Of a stretch of DNA of 64,000 nucleotides, positions 26,020-33,841 are shown in pieces. Positions within the stretch are counted from its first letter, which is position 1. Each line of letters opens with the position of its first letter. The position numbers were made by a program, and so were the translations under genes. The DNA is taken from the NCBI GenBank assembly GCA_030625775.1, contig DAOUQC010000016.1, positions 1 to 64,000 of the forward strand. Reading direction: 5' to 3'. The notes beneath the pieces are model-generated. The model had not been told where the DNA came from and searched no databases. It saw only the letters and a program-made list of their open reading frames with translations. This DNA is from Verrucomicrobiota bacterium (lineage in GTDB: Bacteria > Verrucomicrobiota > Verrucomicrobiia > Verrucomicrobiales > DEV007).

Positions 26020-27090
26020 TCAAGTGATGGGAAGGGCTGAGGCCAAAAGCACGGCTTTCTGAACCGCCAGATCGTGTTCAGGTGAAAAATCCGATTTTTT
26101 CTCGCCGCGAATGATTTTGGCGAAATCCAAGGTGTCACCGACGTAGCGTTTATAGGGAGGATTGAATTCGATGGTTTGGTAGCCTTTTTTGTATTTCTCC
26201 CGGGTTTCTGAAAAAGTCACTTTCATCGTCGGGCGATCGAGGGGCTGTATATGGCAGGTGCCTCCTGTTCCGGCGATCGCAAAATGGCGGCGGGCAAATC
26301 CGTCAACTTCCAAAGCCGCCGAGCGCACGGTGGCAGTGGCACGGGGGTATTCAAAGACTGCGAGCATATTGTCCACCAGATCGTCATCAGCATTTTGCAG
26401 GCTCTGTCGGGGAAATGCCGTGACTTTGTCGGGAGCGCCGAGCACCCCGACGGTAAGGTCGATCACATGGCAGGCGAGTTCGAACATGATGCCGCCCGGG
26501 TATTCGGCGATTTTTTTCCGTGCTCCGGCACTCATCACCTTGGACATGGTGGTCTGAACTTCGAAAGGATCGCCCAGCCATCCTTTTTCAAGGAAGTCGC
26601 GCATCAGCATCACGGCTGGATTGTAGCGATACATGTAGCCCATCTGGATAGTCAAATTTTTATTTTTGGCCTTGTTTACGATGCGTTGGTAGTGGGAGAA
26701 TTTTGAGCCCGCGGGTTTGTCGAGGTGAATAGGAAAACCGGCATCGATGGCTTTTTCGGCGTAGGTCAGTAGGTGCTTGACTTCAGTTTCGATGGCCACC
26801 GCCTTGAGATCCGGAGTGTTGAGTGCTTCTTCGACTGAGATAAAAGGCAGGTCTTTGTAGGTCGGGCTTTTTTCAGCGGTTGGGAGGAGTTTAGGATTGG
26901 GTTCCACAACACCGACGACTTCGAAGTCCGGTGAATTACGATAGACATTCATCTTACCCCCGGCATGAGGATGGCCGGTACCGATTTGAATGATTTTTAA
27001 TTTTGGCTTTGTAGATTGGGATGAACCGGTGATCGAGGGAAAAGTGATCGCGGCGGCCGAGGCCTTCAGAACGTTGCGGCGGGTGAGCAT
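26020..27090 (-). CDS. Tat-exported Gfo/Idh/MocA-family oxidoreductase
   Basis: A 356-residue protein starting with the twin-arginine-like signal LTRRNVLKASAAAITFP. The dinucleotide-binding motif is degenerate: IIQIGTGHPHAGGKMNVY rather than GxGxxG(x)H. The C-terminal domain shows HLDKPAG (the family K-P motif), GIMFELACHVIDL and an end block with FSPEHDLAVQKAVL. Exported Gfo/Idh proteins of this kind carry their cofactor across through Tat and act on periplasmic sugars in planctomycete/verrucomicrobial genomes. It is separated by 24 bp from the upstream TIM-barrel gene, also Tat-exported, so the two likely work together. Confidence 0.9.
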   Translation of the reverse strand: MLTRRNVLKASAAAITFPSITGSSQSTKPKLKIIQIGTGHPHAGGKMNVYRNSPDFEVVGVVEPNPKLLPTAEKSPTYKDLPFISVEEALNTPDLKAVAIETEVKHLLTYAEKAIDAGFPIHLDKPAGSKFSHYQRIVNKAKNKNLTIQMGYMYRYNPAVMLMRDFLEKGWLGDPFEVQTTMSKVMSAGARKKIAEYPGGIMFELACHVIDLTVGVLGAPDKVTAFPRQSLQNADDDLVDNMLAVFEYPRATATVRSAALEVDGFARRHFAIAGTGGTCHIQPLDRPTMKVTFSETREKYKKGYQTIEFNPPYKRYVGDTLDFAKIIRGEKKSDFSPEHDLAVQKAVLLASALPIT

Positions 27091-27122
27091 GGGGAAAAAT
27101 TTAAAATTTTAGATTCAGGATC
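27091..27122 (-). repeat. Short heptad-periodic A/T leader
   Basis: The 24-bp spacer between the two Tat-exported genes and the last bases of the upstream gene show 7-bp periodicity (AAAAATT, TAAAATT, TTAGATT, CAGGATC on the plus strand, from 27095). The stretch directly precedes the ATG at 27090. Confidence 0.5.
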
Positions 27123-27996
27123 TGATCATTTGATCAAAGATCTGACGGTTCCTGGTCATCGCTTTTACGCGGTCTTCAGGTTTAGTTGATGTTTCAAACA
27201 GGCACCAGCCATCGTAAGCAGTTTGGGTGAAGTTTTTGAAAAGTTTTTCGTAAGGGTAGGGCTTGTAAGTCCCGTCGAGTTCATGGATGTGGCAGGTGGC
27301 TCCAAAAGCCGAACGCAGCAGCTTGAGATTGTGATCAAATCCATCACCCTCCATATCCTGTGGGTTGCAATTCCAGCAGATCTTGGCATTCGGATGGTCG
27401 GCGATCCTCACAATCTGAGCCATGATGGCTGGTGCCGCGCACTGGCCGTGAACTTCCATACGCACTTGCTGTCCAATGTCAGCACCGTATTGAGCGACTT
27501 CACGGAAAGTCCTGCCGATCTGTTCGAGCGTTTTTTCCTTATCGACACCTTTGTGAAAACTGTTGGGTTTTACTTTCACACCACTAGCTCCGATATCACG
27601 GCTGAGATCGAGAAAGTTTTTTGTTTGTGCGACAGCTTTTTTCAAAATTGCCGGATCCGGATTGTCAAAGCGTTCATCTGATCCCAGTCCCACACAAGTC
27701 ACCGGGCTGTCATCAAAACGCTTTTTGACCTCAGCGCGCTGGTTTTTGCTCAGAGGGATCTCAATGGCATGGGCATGGGTGGTGCGGGGCTCGACTCCGA
27801 GAAGACCGGCGGCTTCGCAGTTTTTGATCAGGGTTGGTAAGTCCCAGTCTTTTCCCCACTGATAAGTCACCAGCCCCACTTTTGTTGCACCTTTTTTAGC
27901 AGCATGGAGAAGTGGAGCTAATGCGGGTAAACCAAGTGCGGCCAGAGCGGATGTTTGGAGAAATGAACGACGGGAAGAGAGGGCAATGGGATTCAT
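27115..27996 (-). CDS. Tat-exported sugar phosphate isomerase/epimerase-type TIM barrel
   Basis: A 293-residue protein. The signal MNPIALSSRRSFLQTSALAALG is a standard Tat motif (S-R-R-S-F-L). The body is a xylose-isomerase-like TIM barrel: KVGLVTYQWGKDWDLPTL at the front, VEPRTTHAHAIEI, the metal-ligand type strands MEVHGQCAAP and ICWNCNPQDMEGDGFDHNL, and HELDG...WCLFETS at the end. Expected E/D/H/E metal ligands are visible in these strands. Such proteins epimerise or isomerise sugars or keto-sugars; here probably periplasmic and paired with the adjacent Gfo/Idh/MocA gene. Confidence 0.9.
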   Translation of the reverse strand: MNPIALSSRRSFLQTSALAALGLPALAPLLHAAKKGATKVGLVTYQWGKDWDLPTLIKNCEAAGLLGVEPRTTHAHAIEIPLSKNQRAEVKKRFDDSPVTCVGLGSDERFDNPDPAILKKAVAQTKNFLDLSRDIGASGVKVKPNSFHKGVDKEKTLEQIGRTFREVAQYGADIGQQVRMEVHGQCAAPAIMAQIVRIADHPNAKICWNCNPQDMEGDGFDHNLKLLRSAFGATCHIHELDGTYKPYPYEKLFKNFTQTAYDGWCLFETSTKPEDRVKAMTRNRQIFDQMIRS

Positions 27997-28046
27997 GCTG
28001 AGAACTTAAGGAAAACCCAGGCTTTGTCGAATGGGGAAAAGAGGAA

Positions 28047-29012
28047 TTACGAATCAGGAATCTGAGTTGCCCAAGGGAGGGAGTTGGGATCGACATTGCC
28101 ACCGGTCAAAATGATACCGACGTGCTTTCCTGAGACATCGATCTGTTTTTCGAGAAGAGCTGCGAGTGGTACTGCGGAAGAGGCTTCTATTACAATCTTC
28201 ATGCGTTCCCAGACGTGGCGCATTGCGGTGGAAATGCCTTTTTCGCTTGCAGTGACCATGCTCAAGAAGGATTGGGAAGGTGAGATCGCCCAGTGAAGCC
28301 AGAAGGCCGTCTGCAATGGTGTCAGGGTCATGTGACGGGATCAGTTTGCCTTGCTGGAAGGAACGATAAGCATCGTCAGCTTGTGAGGGTTCAGCCCCAA
28401 CGATTTTTGTTTTTGGGGAAAGGTAGTGCGAGGCAAGTGCAGTTCCACAAATCAGCCCACCGCCACCGACAGGAGCCATTACCATGTCGAGGTTTGGGTA
28501 GTCTTCGAGAAGTTCGAGCATAACCGTCGCTTGTCCGGTAATGATTCGGTAATCATTATAGGGCGGGATGAAGTTGGCTCCCGTTCGTTCTTCAATTTCG
28601 GTGAGGGTACGCTCGCGTGCTTCCAGAGTGGATTCACAGAAGGTGATGTCAGCACCATATCCAGCGGCAGCATTTTTTTTACCTGTGGAGAATTTTCCGG
28701 CATAATAATGTGAGCCGAGATGCCGCGGGTGCGTGCGGCTTGGGCGAGAGCGGCGGCATGATTGCCCGATGAGTGAGAGGCGACTCCGCGTGAGGCGATT
28801 TCATTACTCAAGCTTTGAACAGCATTGGTCGCCCCACGAATCTTGAATGCGCCGACTTTTTGGAAGTTCTCGCATTTAAAGAAGAGCTTTGCTCCCGTCA
28901 TTTCATCGAGAGTGCTACAGGTCAGAACTGGAGTTCGATGAATGAAGGGGGTGATTCGATCAGCCGCCTCACGAATATCTTGAAGACATAGAATATGATC
29001 CTCCGGAGGCAT
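28047..29012 (-). pseudogene. Serine/threonine dehydratase gene with two frameshifts
   Basis: The product would be a PLP-dependent threonine/serine dehydratase or serine racemase of about 325 residues. The first part is intact (HRTPVLT, then the PLP lysine K57 in GAFKIRGA, then SSGNHAAALA). At an A8 run on the minus strand (28673-28680) the frame is lost; adding one A restores N-A-A-A-G-Y-G-A-D and leads into GANFIPPYND and the VGGGGLICG cofactor loop. Near 28258-28266, between L-L-E-H and M-V-T-A-S-E, about 11 bases seem missing and the first frame resumes through WERMKIVIEASSAVPLAALL and ILTGGN to the stop. The middle 415 bp are thus out of frame and hit a stop at 28479. It could be true decay or assembly/sequencing error; the homopolymer makes the first site suspect, the second less so. 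Confidence 0.85.
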
Positions 29013-29038
29013 TGGAATCTCTATTTATTATCCCCCAA

Positions 29039-29680
29039 TCACGGAACGTCATCACCCTCTTCCGGGTCGACGGGCTCCTCGACGATGAAAGGAGTGTAAC
29101 CACGGCGTTCGAGATAGGCTGTCAGGTCGGCAAAGGTTTCTTCAACACTTAAGTTGTTTGAGTTGGCATCATCGGTTCGATTGCGTTGTAGAAGTGCGGT
29201 CATTTTACTGAACCCGGCAAAACCCTTGTTGCCATCTTCAATGTTGAAGGGTAGTTCACTTTCGTCATCGGCGGATGAGGTGACACCTTCAAGTCTACTG
29301 GCCACTTCTACCTTGATATTTTGTTTCCTAACGCTTTGGGAAGGTTTGCCAATGGCGAGGAAAGTGGTTTGAGGGGTGCCGTTCGAGGCTGATGCAGAGA
29401 TGACGGCGCGAACTTTACTGCCTTGGTTGGCGTAAAACAAGCTGCCAAAATCGGTGATCGTGATGTAGCGACGCAGTGGCCCTTCAAAAAATGTCAGCAC
29501 CCAGGAGGCAGGGCCTCCAGTGGCATCGGCAACCAGCCAGCCATCTTCATAAAAACTGTAGTTGATGGAGTCGCCCTCCTGCTCAAAGTCGATCTTGTAA
29601 ACCACGACCTGCGCAGAGCTTGACTGGATTGAGATCAAACTTGTCCCGAGCAAGATAGTAAGAAGAATCAGAATACGCAT
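29039..29680 (-). CDS. Secreted hypothetical protein
   Basis: A 213-residue protein from the ATG at 29680, which begins the signal peptide RILILLTILLGTSLISIQSS with cleavage near SSAQ. The frame is open back to 29734 without adding sense. The mature part is beta-rich (VVYKIDFEQEGDSINYSFYEDGWLVAD, WVLTFFEGPLRRYITI) with an acidic C-terminus (FIVEEPVDPEEGDDVP). I do not recognise a family. It lies 26 bp upstream of the broken dehydratase on the same strand and 150 bp downstream of ftsY. Confidence 0.75.
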   Translation of the reverse strand: MRILILLTILLGTSLISIQSSSAQVVVYKIDFEQEGDSINYSFYEDGWLVADATGGPASWVLTFFEGPLRRYITITDFGSLFYANQGSKVRAVISASASNGTPQTTFLAIGKPSQSVRKQNIKVEVASRLEGVTSSADDESELPFNIEDGNKGFAGFSKMTALLQRNRTDDANSNNLSVEETFADLTAYLERRGYTPFIVEEPVDPEEGDDVP

Positions 29681-29829
29681 GGAACTTAATGTTTGGGATG
29701 AAGTTATCGATAAGTAAACAGGCTTTGAACTCAAGCTGGAAGCCTTTTTTACAATAATGACTCTTTATCCAACCCCACTGAGCATCGAGGTACTCACGGT
29801 TTCTCATCTTGCGGTTTTTCAGCAGGCTC

Positions 29830-30678
29830 TTATAGAATATTTTCTACAAAAGACTGGGGCTCAAAGGAGTTGAAGTCGTCGAAGCTTTCACCTGTGCCAA
29901 TGAAGCGGGTGGGGATGTTGAGTTCATTTTTGATCACCACGGCACTACCGCCTTTACCCGAACCGTCGAGTTTGGTCACGATGAGGCCGGTGAGGTCGAG
30001 TGCTTTCTGGAATTCTTTTGCTTGCGACAGGGCGTTTGATCCCGTCGTGGCATCCACCACCAGCAGGCGTTCGTGAGGGGCGCTCTCATCCTGTTTTTTC
30101 AGGGTGCGTTGGATTTTCTTTAATTCCTCCATCAGATTGTCACGGGTATGCAGTCGTCCAGCGGTATCGCAGATGAGGAAATCTATATTGTTTTGGATGG
30201 CCGAACGATGGGCATCAAAGCAGACGGCTGAAGGATCCGCTTGATACTGGGTTTTGACCATTGGAATGTCGAGACGCTTTGACCACACTTCAAGCTGTTC
30301 GATGGCTGCAGCACGGAAAGTGTCGGCAGCAGCGAGTAAGATGCTGTGGCCCTGGTTTTTCAATAAATAAGCCAGCTTGGCGGTCGAGGTGGTTTTGCCG
30401 GTGCCATTGACCCCTGCTACGAGGATGACATTCGGGCCTCCTTCGCGTTTTTGTGGCAGTGGCGGAATTTTGTCACCGAGAATCGAGGTAATCTCTTTAC
30501 GGCAGGCTTCAACAATGTCATCGCCACTGAGCTTGCGACCCTGGGCGCGGAGATCATCGACGATTTTTGTCGTCAATCGAATTCCCAAATCACCGGCGAT
30601 CAGGGTTTCTTCCAGATCATCCCAGTCAATTTCTGTCCGGGAAGTGAAGCGGCTTACAATTGATTTGAATAAGCTCAT
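29830..30678 (-). CDS. ftsY: Signal recognition particle receptor FtsY (NG domain only)
   Basis: A 282-residue FtsY GTPase, which docks SRP-ribosome complexes at the membrane for co-translational insertion. Walker A is GVNGTGKTT with K95, DTAGRLHTRDNLMEELKKI is the G3 region, TKLDGSGKGG the G4 region, and the C-terminal FIGTGESFDDFNSFEPQSFVENIL is diagnostic for FtsY over Ffh. The acidic A domain of E. coli FtsY is absent; only the N and G domains remain, a known compact form. The nusB gene lies 33 bp upstream on the same strand. Confidence 0.97.
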   Translation of the reverse strand: MSLFKSIVSRFTSRTEIDWDDLEETLIAGDLGIRLTTKIVDDLRAQGRKLSGDDIVEACRKEITSILGDKIPPLPQKREGGPNVILVAGVNGTGKTTSTAKLAYLLKNQGHSILLAAADTFRAAAIEQLEVWSKRLDIPMVKTQYQADPSAVCFDAHRSAIQNNIDFLICDTAGRLHTRDNLMEELKKIQRTLKKQDESAPHERLLVVDATTGSNALSQAKEFQKALDLTGLIVTKLDGSGKGGSAVVIKNELNIPTRFIGTGESFDDFNSFEPQSFVENIL

Positions 30679-30711
30679 GAGAAAGAGAAGGGACGCTTGA
30701 GTGCTATGAGA

Positions 30712-31173
30712 TTACGCAGGTGGGCCATTGTCTGGTTTGGAAGCAGATTTGCTGTGTTCCTTTTGTATGCGGTCGATCACACCGTTGACAAATCCTGCGG
30801 ATTCCGTGGCACCAAAGCGTTTGGCAATTTCGACCGCTTCGTTGATGGTAACGGCAGAGGGGATGTCATCACGATATAGTATTTCGTAAGTTGCTAGGCG
30901 CAGCAAGCAGCGGTCAACGGCAGTCAGTTGCGCCAAGCTGTAATTTTCACTGGCAGCATCAATACATTGATCAATTTTATCACGATGCGTGAAAATGCCT
31001 GCGATGAGTTCTTTGGCAAAGTCGCGTACTTTTGGTCGGGCGGTGCGCAACTCCCAGAAGTCCGTGCACTGGTCAGGAAGAGTTTCATCGTTCAAGTCGT
31101 GACTGAACAGAAACTGGATCGTAGCCTCCCTGGCTTCTCGCCGGGTGCCTGGTTTTTTGCTTTTATCGCTCAA
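30712..31173 (-). CDS. nusB: Transcription antitermination factor NusB
   Basis: A 153-residue NusB, an RNA-binding all-helical protein that works with NusE (S10) in rRNA antitermination. The N-terminal TRREAREATIQFLFSHDLN and the C-terminal DRCLLRLATYEILYRDDIPSAVTINEAVEIAKRFGATESAGFVNGVID are the conserved blocks. The length is normal, with a short basic lead (SDKSKKPG). It precedes ftsY, an association seen in several phyla. Upstream is a 162-bp spacer with no clear promoter. Confidence 0.97.
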   Translation of the reverse strand: MSDKSKKPGTRREAREATIQFLFSHDLNDETLPDQCTDFWELRTARPKVRDFAKELIAGIFTHRDKIDQCIDAASENYSLAQLTAVDRCLLRLATYEILYRDDIPSAVTINEAVEIAKRFGATESAGFVNGVIDRIQKEHSKSASKPDNGPPA

Positions 31174-31335
31174 GGGCTGTGATTCTTGGTGTCGGCCAAT
31201 CAGATAAACGCATTTCCAGCAAGTGCCAGTGATTAGTACGGCGAAATGCAGAGGCGTAAAGAAATGAAGTCACACAAAAGCGTGAAAATCACCAAGAAGA
31301 AAGTCGCATGAACAAGGTTTTGCCTCACCAGAGTC

Positions 31336-31971
31336 TCACTTCGCAGCACGGATAATTGCGAGGTATTTGCCTGGGTTTTCGTTGAAAGCCGTCAATTGAT
31401 CAAAATCGGCGAGGCGGACGAGTTGATTGGCCACAACATGGTCAATGGCATCATCGCCAAGAGTTTTGCCAGAGACCGCACAGGTTTTGAGCGGGTAAGC
31501 GGCTGTTTGTTTCTCTATCACCGCAGCATCCAGATCGGCAAAGTACTTGCCTGGCTGTTTTTTTAATTCGATCTCTGCATCGCTGGCGGAGAGGCAGAAA
31601 AGACGATTGCGAAAAACGACATCGAGGGCATCTGATCCTAGGGCCTTCCCAGTCACAATACATTTTTTGAGGGGGTAGAAGGGTTTTTGTTCTTTAGCAA
31701 GGCTGGCATTGATTTCATCAACCCGGATATAGGCCTCCTCGGTGAACTTGCTCTTACAGTCACTGCAGCAGACGCGGACTTCCCGTCCCTCATAGTTAAA
31801 AACTTCGTGGCCTTCTTCGAGGGGTTCACCGGTTAAAATGCATATTTCAAGAGGGTAGGGGTCACCGATATCAGGCTCGATGATTTCCTGTGCCTGGAGA
31901 CCTTGCTGGGTAAAATTGGCAAGGACAAGCGTAAGTATGGTAGAAAAGGTGATAAAGAGTTTGGAATGCAT
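31336..31971 (-). CDS. Secreted protein with three cysteine-based YPL repeats
   Basis: A 211-residue protein with a signal peptide (HSKLFITFSTILTLVLANF to about LQAQ). The mature part is three repeats of about 58 residues, each opening YPL-x2-C-x2-[TS]-G-x2-L: YPLEICILTGEPL, YPLKKCIVTGKAL and YPLKTCAVSGKTL. The first repeat also has VCCSDCKSKF, a C-x2-C pair similar to YHS/TRASH-type metal sites. In the second and third repeats those positions are no longer cysteines (LFCLSASDAEI, VRLADFDQL). The layout suggests a metal-binding domain that has triplicated with loss of ligands; this is inference. It is flanked by nusB and the haemoglobin gene. Confidence 0.8.
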   Translation of the reverse strand: MHSKLFITFSTILTLVLANFTQQGLQAQEIIEPDIGDPYPLEICILTGEPLEEGHEVFNYEGREVRVCCSDCKSKFTEEAYIRVDEINASLAKEQKPFYPLKKCIVTGKALGSDALDVVFRNRLFCLSASDAEIELKKQPGKYFADLDAAVIEKQTAAYPLKTCAVSGKTLGDDAIDHVVANQLVRLADFDQLTAFNENPGKYLAIIRAAK

Positions 31972-32012
31972 TTGTGATATTGTGTGTTTGATTTTTTCTT
32001 ATTGTAAAATGA

Positions 32013-32384
32013 TTAAGCTTCTACAATATCGTCTTTCAGGCTCAGCACAAATGTAACGATTTCATCACATTCTTGTTTTGGAATCTGCAATGCCTCCATA
32101 GTGGCACCAGCGTGTTCCAAAAATATGGACCAGTCTTCCTCGCTGATCTTCATGCCTTTGTGAGTCGTCTTCATATCTCTGCCAGTGTAGACCATAGGGC
32201 CACCGGTACTAAGGCATAGGTAATCAATCAGTAGTTGCTTTTCTCTCGCAATTCCATCGTCTCCGCGATTCTGCCAGAATCGTCCCAATTGAGAGTCTCC
32301 CTCCAGTCGGGGTAAGAGGTCGTTGGCAAAAGCAGATATGCTGTCATAACCGCCAAGGCGTTCATAAAGTGATTTTTGATCCAT
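32013..32384 (-). CDS. Group I-like truncated haemoglobin
   Basis: A 123-residue protein from ATG 32384. The open frame extends upstream to 32465 but crosses a transcription terminator stem, so that start is rejected. SLYERLGGYDSI at the front, the GGPMVYTGRDMKTTHKGMKIS block with proximal H75, and the C-terminal EIVTFVLSLKDDIV match group I truncated globins, which bind O2 or NO through haem. Length is normal. It probably detoxifies NO or handles O2; the haem ligand on the distal side is not resolved from sequence. Confidence 0.93.
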   Translation of the reverse strand: MDQKSLYERLGGYDSISAFANDLLPRLEGDSQLGRFWQNRGDDGIAREKQLLIDYLCLSTGGPMVYTGRDMKTTHKGMKISEEDWSIFLEHAGATMEALQIPKQECDEIVTFVLSLKDDIVEA

Positions 32385-32417
32385 GGGGCTTCCGTTATTA
32401 ATACTTGTATTTAAGGG

Positions 32418-32478
32418 AAAAAAGAAAGCCAGCAGGCGAATCGGAGTTCTTACCACTCCGAGCATGCCAACTGGCTTT
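32418..32478 (-). terminator. Nested-hairpin terminator after the DUF1501 gene
   Basis: Read on the minus strand, AAAGCCAG (32471-32478 complement) pairs with CTGGCTTT (32425-32432 complement), a GGC/GCC pair lies inside, and an inner CGGAGT/ACTCCG stem (32442-32447 and 32455-32460) closes a 7-nt loop. A run of Ts (complement of 32418-32423) follows. It lies 31 bp past the DUF1501 stop and 33 bp before the haemoglobin ATG, so it closes the DUF1800-DUF1501 transcript. Confidence 0.8.
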
Positions 32479-32509
32479 CATTGTTTAAAAATAGGATTGT
32501 TCTTGCTGT

Positions 32510-33754
32510 TTAAGCAATGCAATCAATATGAGGATATTTGGCTCCCAAGGCTGCTTCACCGTTGCCACCAATCCACTTGTCGATCACTGAAGCGTAAACG
32601 CTGCGGTAATCAGTCGTGTGCTTGAGGCTTCCGCCGCCGCCGCCCTGCAGGTCAGTCAGGCTGGGGTGTTTGCCATGGATGCCAGGTTTGACTCCCGGGC
32701 CGAACATGAAGAGAGCGGAAGCAGCACCGTGGTCAGTACCGCGGCTACCGTTCTCTTTCACGCGTCGTCCAAACTCACTCATGGTCATGGTGAGCACCCG
32801 TTTGTCCTGGTTCTGAGCTTTCAGGTCTTTGTAGAAAGCAGTGATCGCTTCATCGAGCTGCAACATCAGCCTGTCATGGGCTAGCCTCTGACCCGAGTGG
32901 GTGTCGAATCCGCCCAACTGGGTGTGGTAGATGCGAGTGCTCAAGCCACTGGCAATAAGAGCTGCGATGGTCTTCAGGTTTCTACCCAGGGTTGAATTTG
33001 GATACTCGACTTTGGGTTTGTATTCCTTGGCCATTTTACGAATCATGTCGCTACTGGCGTTGGCGTTCCCTGCAGTCATCTTAATGAAATCCGCATTACT
33101 GGAGAAACCGCCTTTACCCTCCATATTCAGCTTACGGAAAACTTTCTTGCGGGCTTCCTGGCCACGATCACCGGTGTAACGGTAAGAGTCAGGATTACTG
33201 AAGCTGAGGCCGGGGTGCTCCTTGCCAACGAGCGCACGCGGAGTTTTGCCTGCTCCGACAGCGATAGCCAATTTCGGATCAAGATTGCCCTTAAAGGCGG
33301 AGTCGCAGGCCTTACCAACCCAACCAAACATTGCCGTAGTGGGATTACGTTCCGCAGTTTCCCAGATGTCGGTGGCGGTGAAGTGACTGTAGTTGGTGTT
33401 GGGATATCCCACACCTGGAATAGCACAGAAAGCACCTTCATCGAAGAGTGCCTTGATACCCTTCATGCTCGGATTGAGTCCAGCGTAGTTGTCCATCTTG
33501 AGCACTTCACTCTCGTTCACACGAGTTTCAATGCGCAGCTTGTTGTATTCCGGGTCGCCGAAAGGCACGAGGGCACTGAGTGCATCGTGGCCACCAGCCA
33601 ACTGAAGGATCACAGTGACGTTCTGACCCTCCTGGGCCTTTGGTCCCGCCATGGCGGTGTTGACAAGGCCGTAGGGTAGGGCTGCGCCGACACCTACGAT
33701 CCCAAGTCCCTGGGTCAGGAACTCTCTTCGAGTATTTATTGTGAGTTTAGACAT
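32510..33754 (-). CDS. Tat-exported DUF1501 protein
   Basis: A 414-residue protein with the Tat signal NTRREFLTQGLGIVGVGAALP. It then shows the DUF1501 features: VTVILQLAGGHDALSALVPFGDPEY, AGLNPSMKGIKALFDEG, a metal-type GVGYPNTNYSHFTATDIWE, TRIYHTQLGGFDTHSGQ and ALFMFGPGVKPG. DUF1501 belongs to the alkaline-phosphatase/sulfatase superfamily by fold but its reaction is unknown. It follows a DUF1800 gene with an 87-bp gap; that pairing is a hallmark of Planctomycetes, Verrucomicrobiota and some proteobacteria, and both products are exported. Confidence 0.93.
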   Translation of the reverse strand: MSKLTINTRREFLTQGLGIVGVGAALPYGLVNTAMAGPKAQEGQNVTVILQLAGGHDALSALVPFGDPEYNKLRIETRVNESEVLKMDNYAGLNPSMKGIKALFDEGAFCAIPGVGYPNTNYSHFTATDIWETAERNPTTAMFGWVGKACDSAFKGNLDPKLAIAVGAGKTPRALVGKEHPGLSFSNPDSYRYTGDRGQEARKKVFRKLNMEGKGGFSSNADFIKMTAGNANASSDMIRKMAKEYKPKVEYPNSTLGRNLKTIAALIASGLSTRIYHTQLGGFDTHSGQRLAHDRLMLQLDEAITAFYKDLKAQNQDKRVLTMTMSEFGRRVKENGSRGTDHGAASALFMFGPGVKPGIHGKHPSLTDLQGGGGGSLKHTTDYRSVYASVIDKWIGGNGEAALGAKYPHIDCIA

Positions 33755-33841
33755 TTTTCTTTGTAGTTGAGGTTGAGTTAGGGGGTTGTTTTGATTTTTT
33801 TCTGTTGTGAATCAAGTTTTAGTTTTTGATTACTATATTTG

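Noticed and set aside
31264-31310. Plus-strand micro-frame coding a 15-residue Lys-rich peptide in the nusB upstream spacer
   Set aside because: No ribosome-binding site at a usable distance, antisense to a region with no need for it, and short enough to occur by chance.
32385-32465. Upstream extension of the haemoglobin reading frame
   Set aside because: It crosses a strong terminator stem; the globin starts naturally at 32384.
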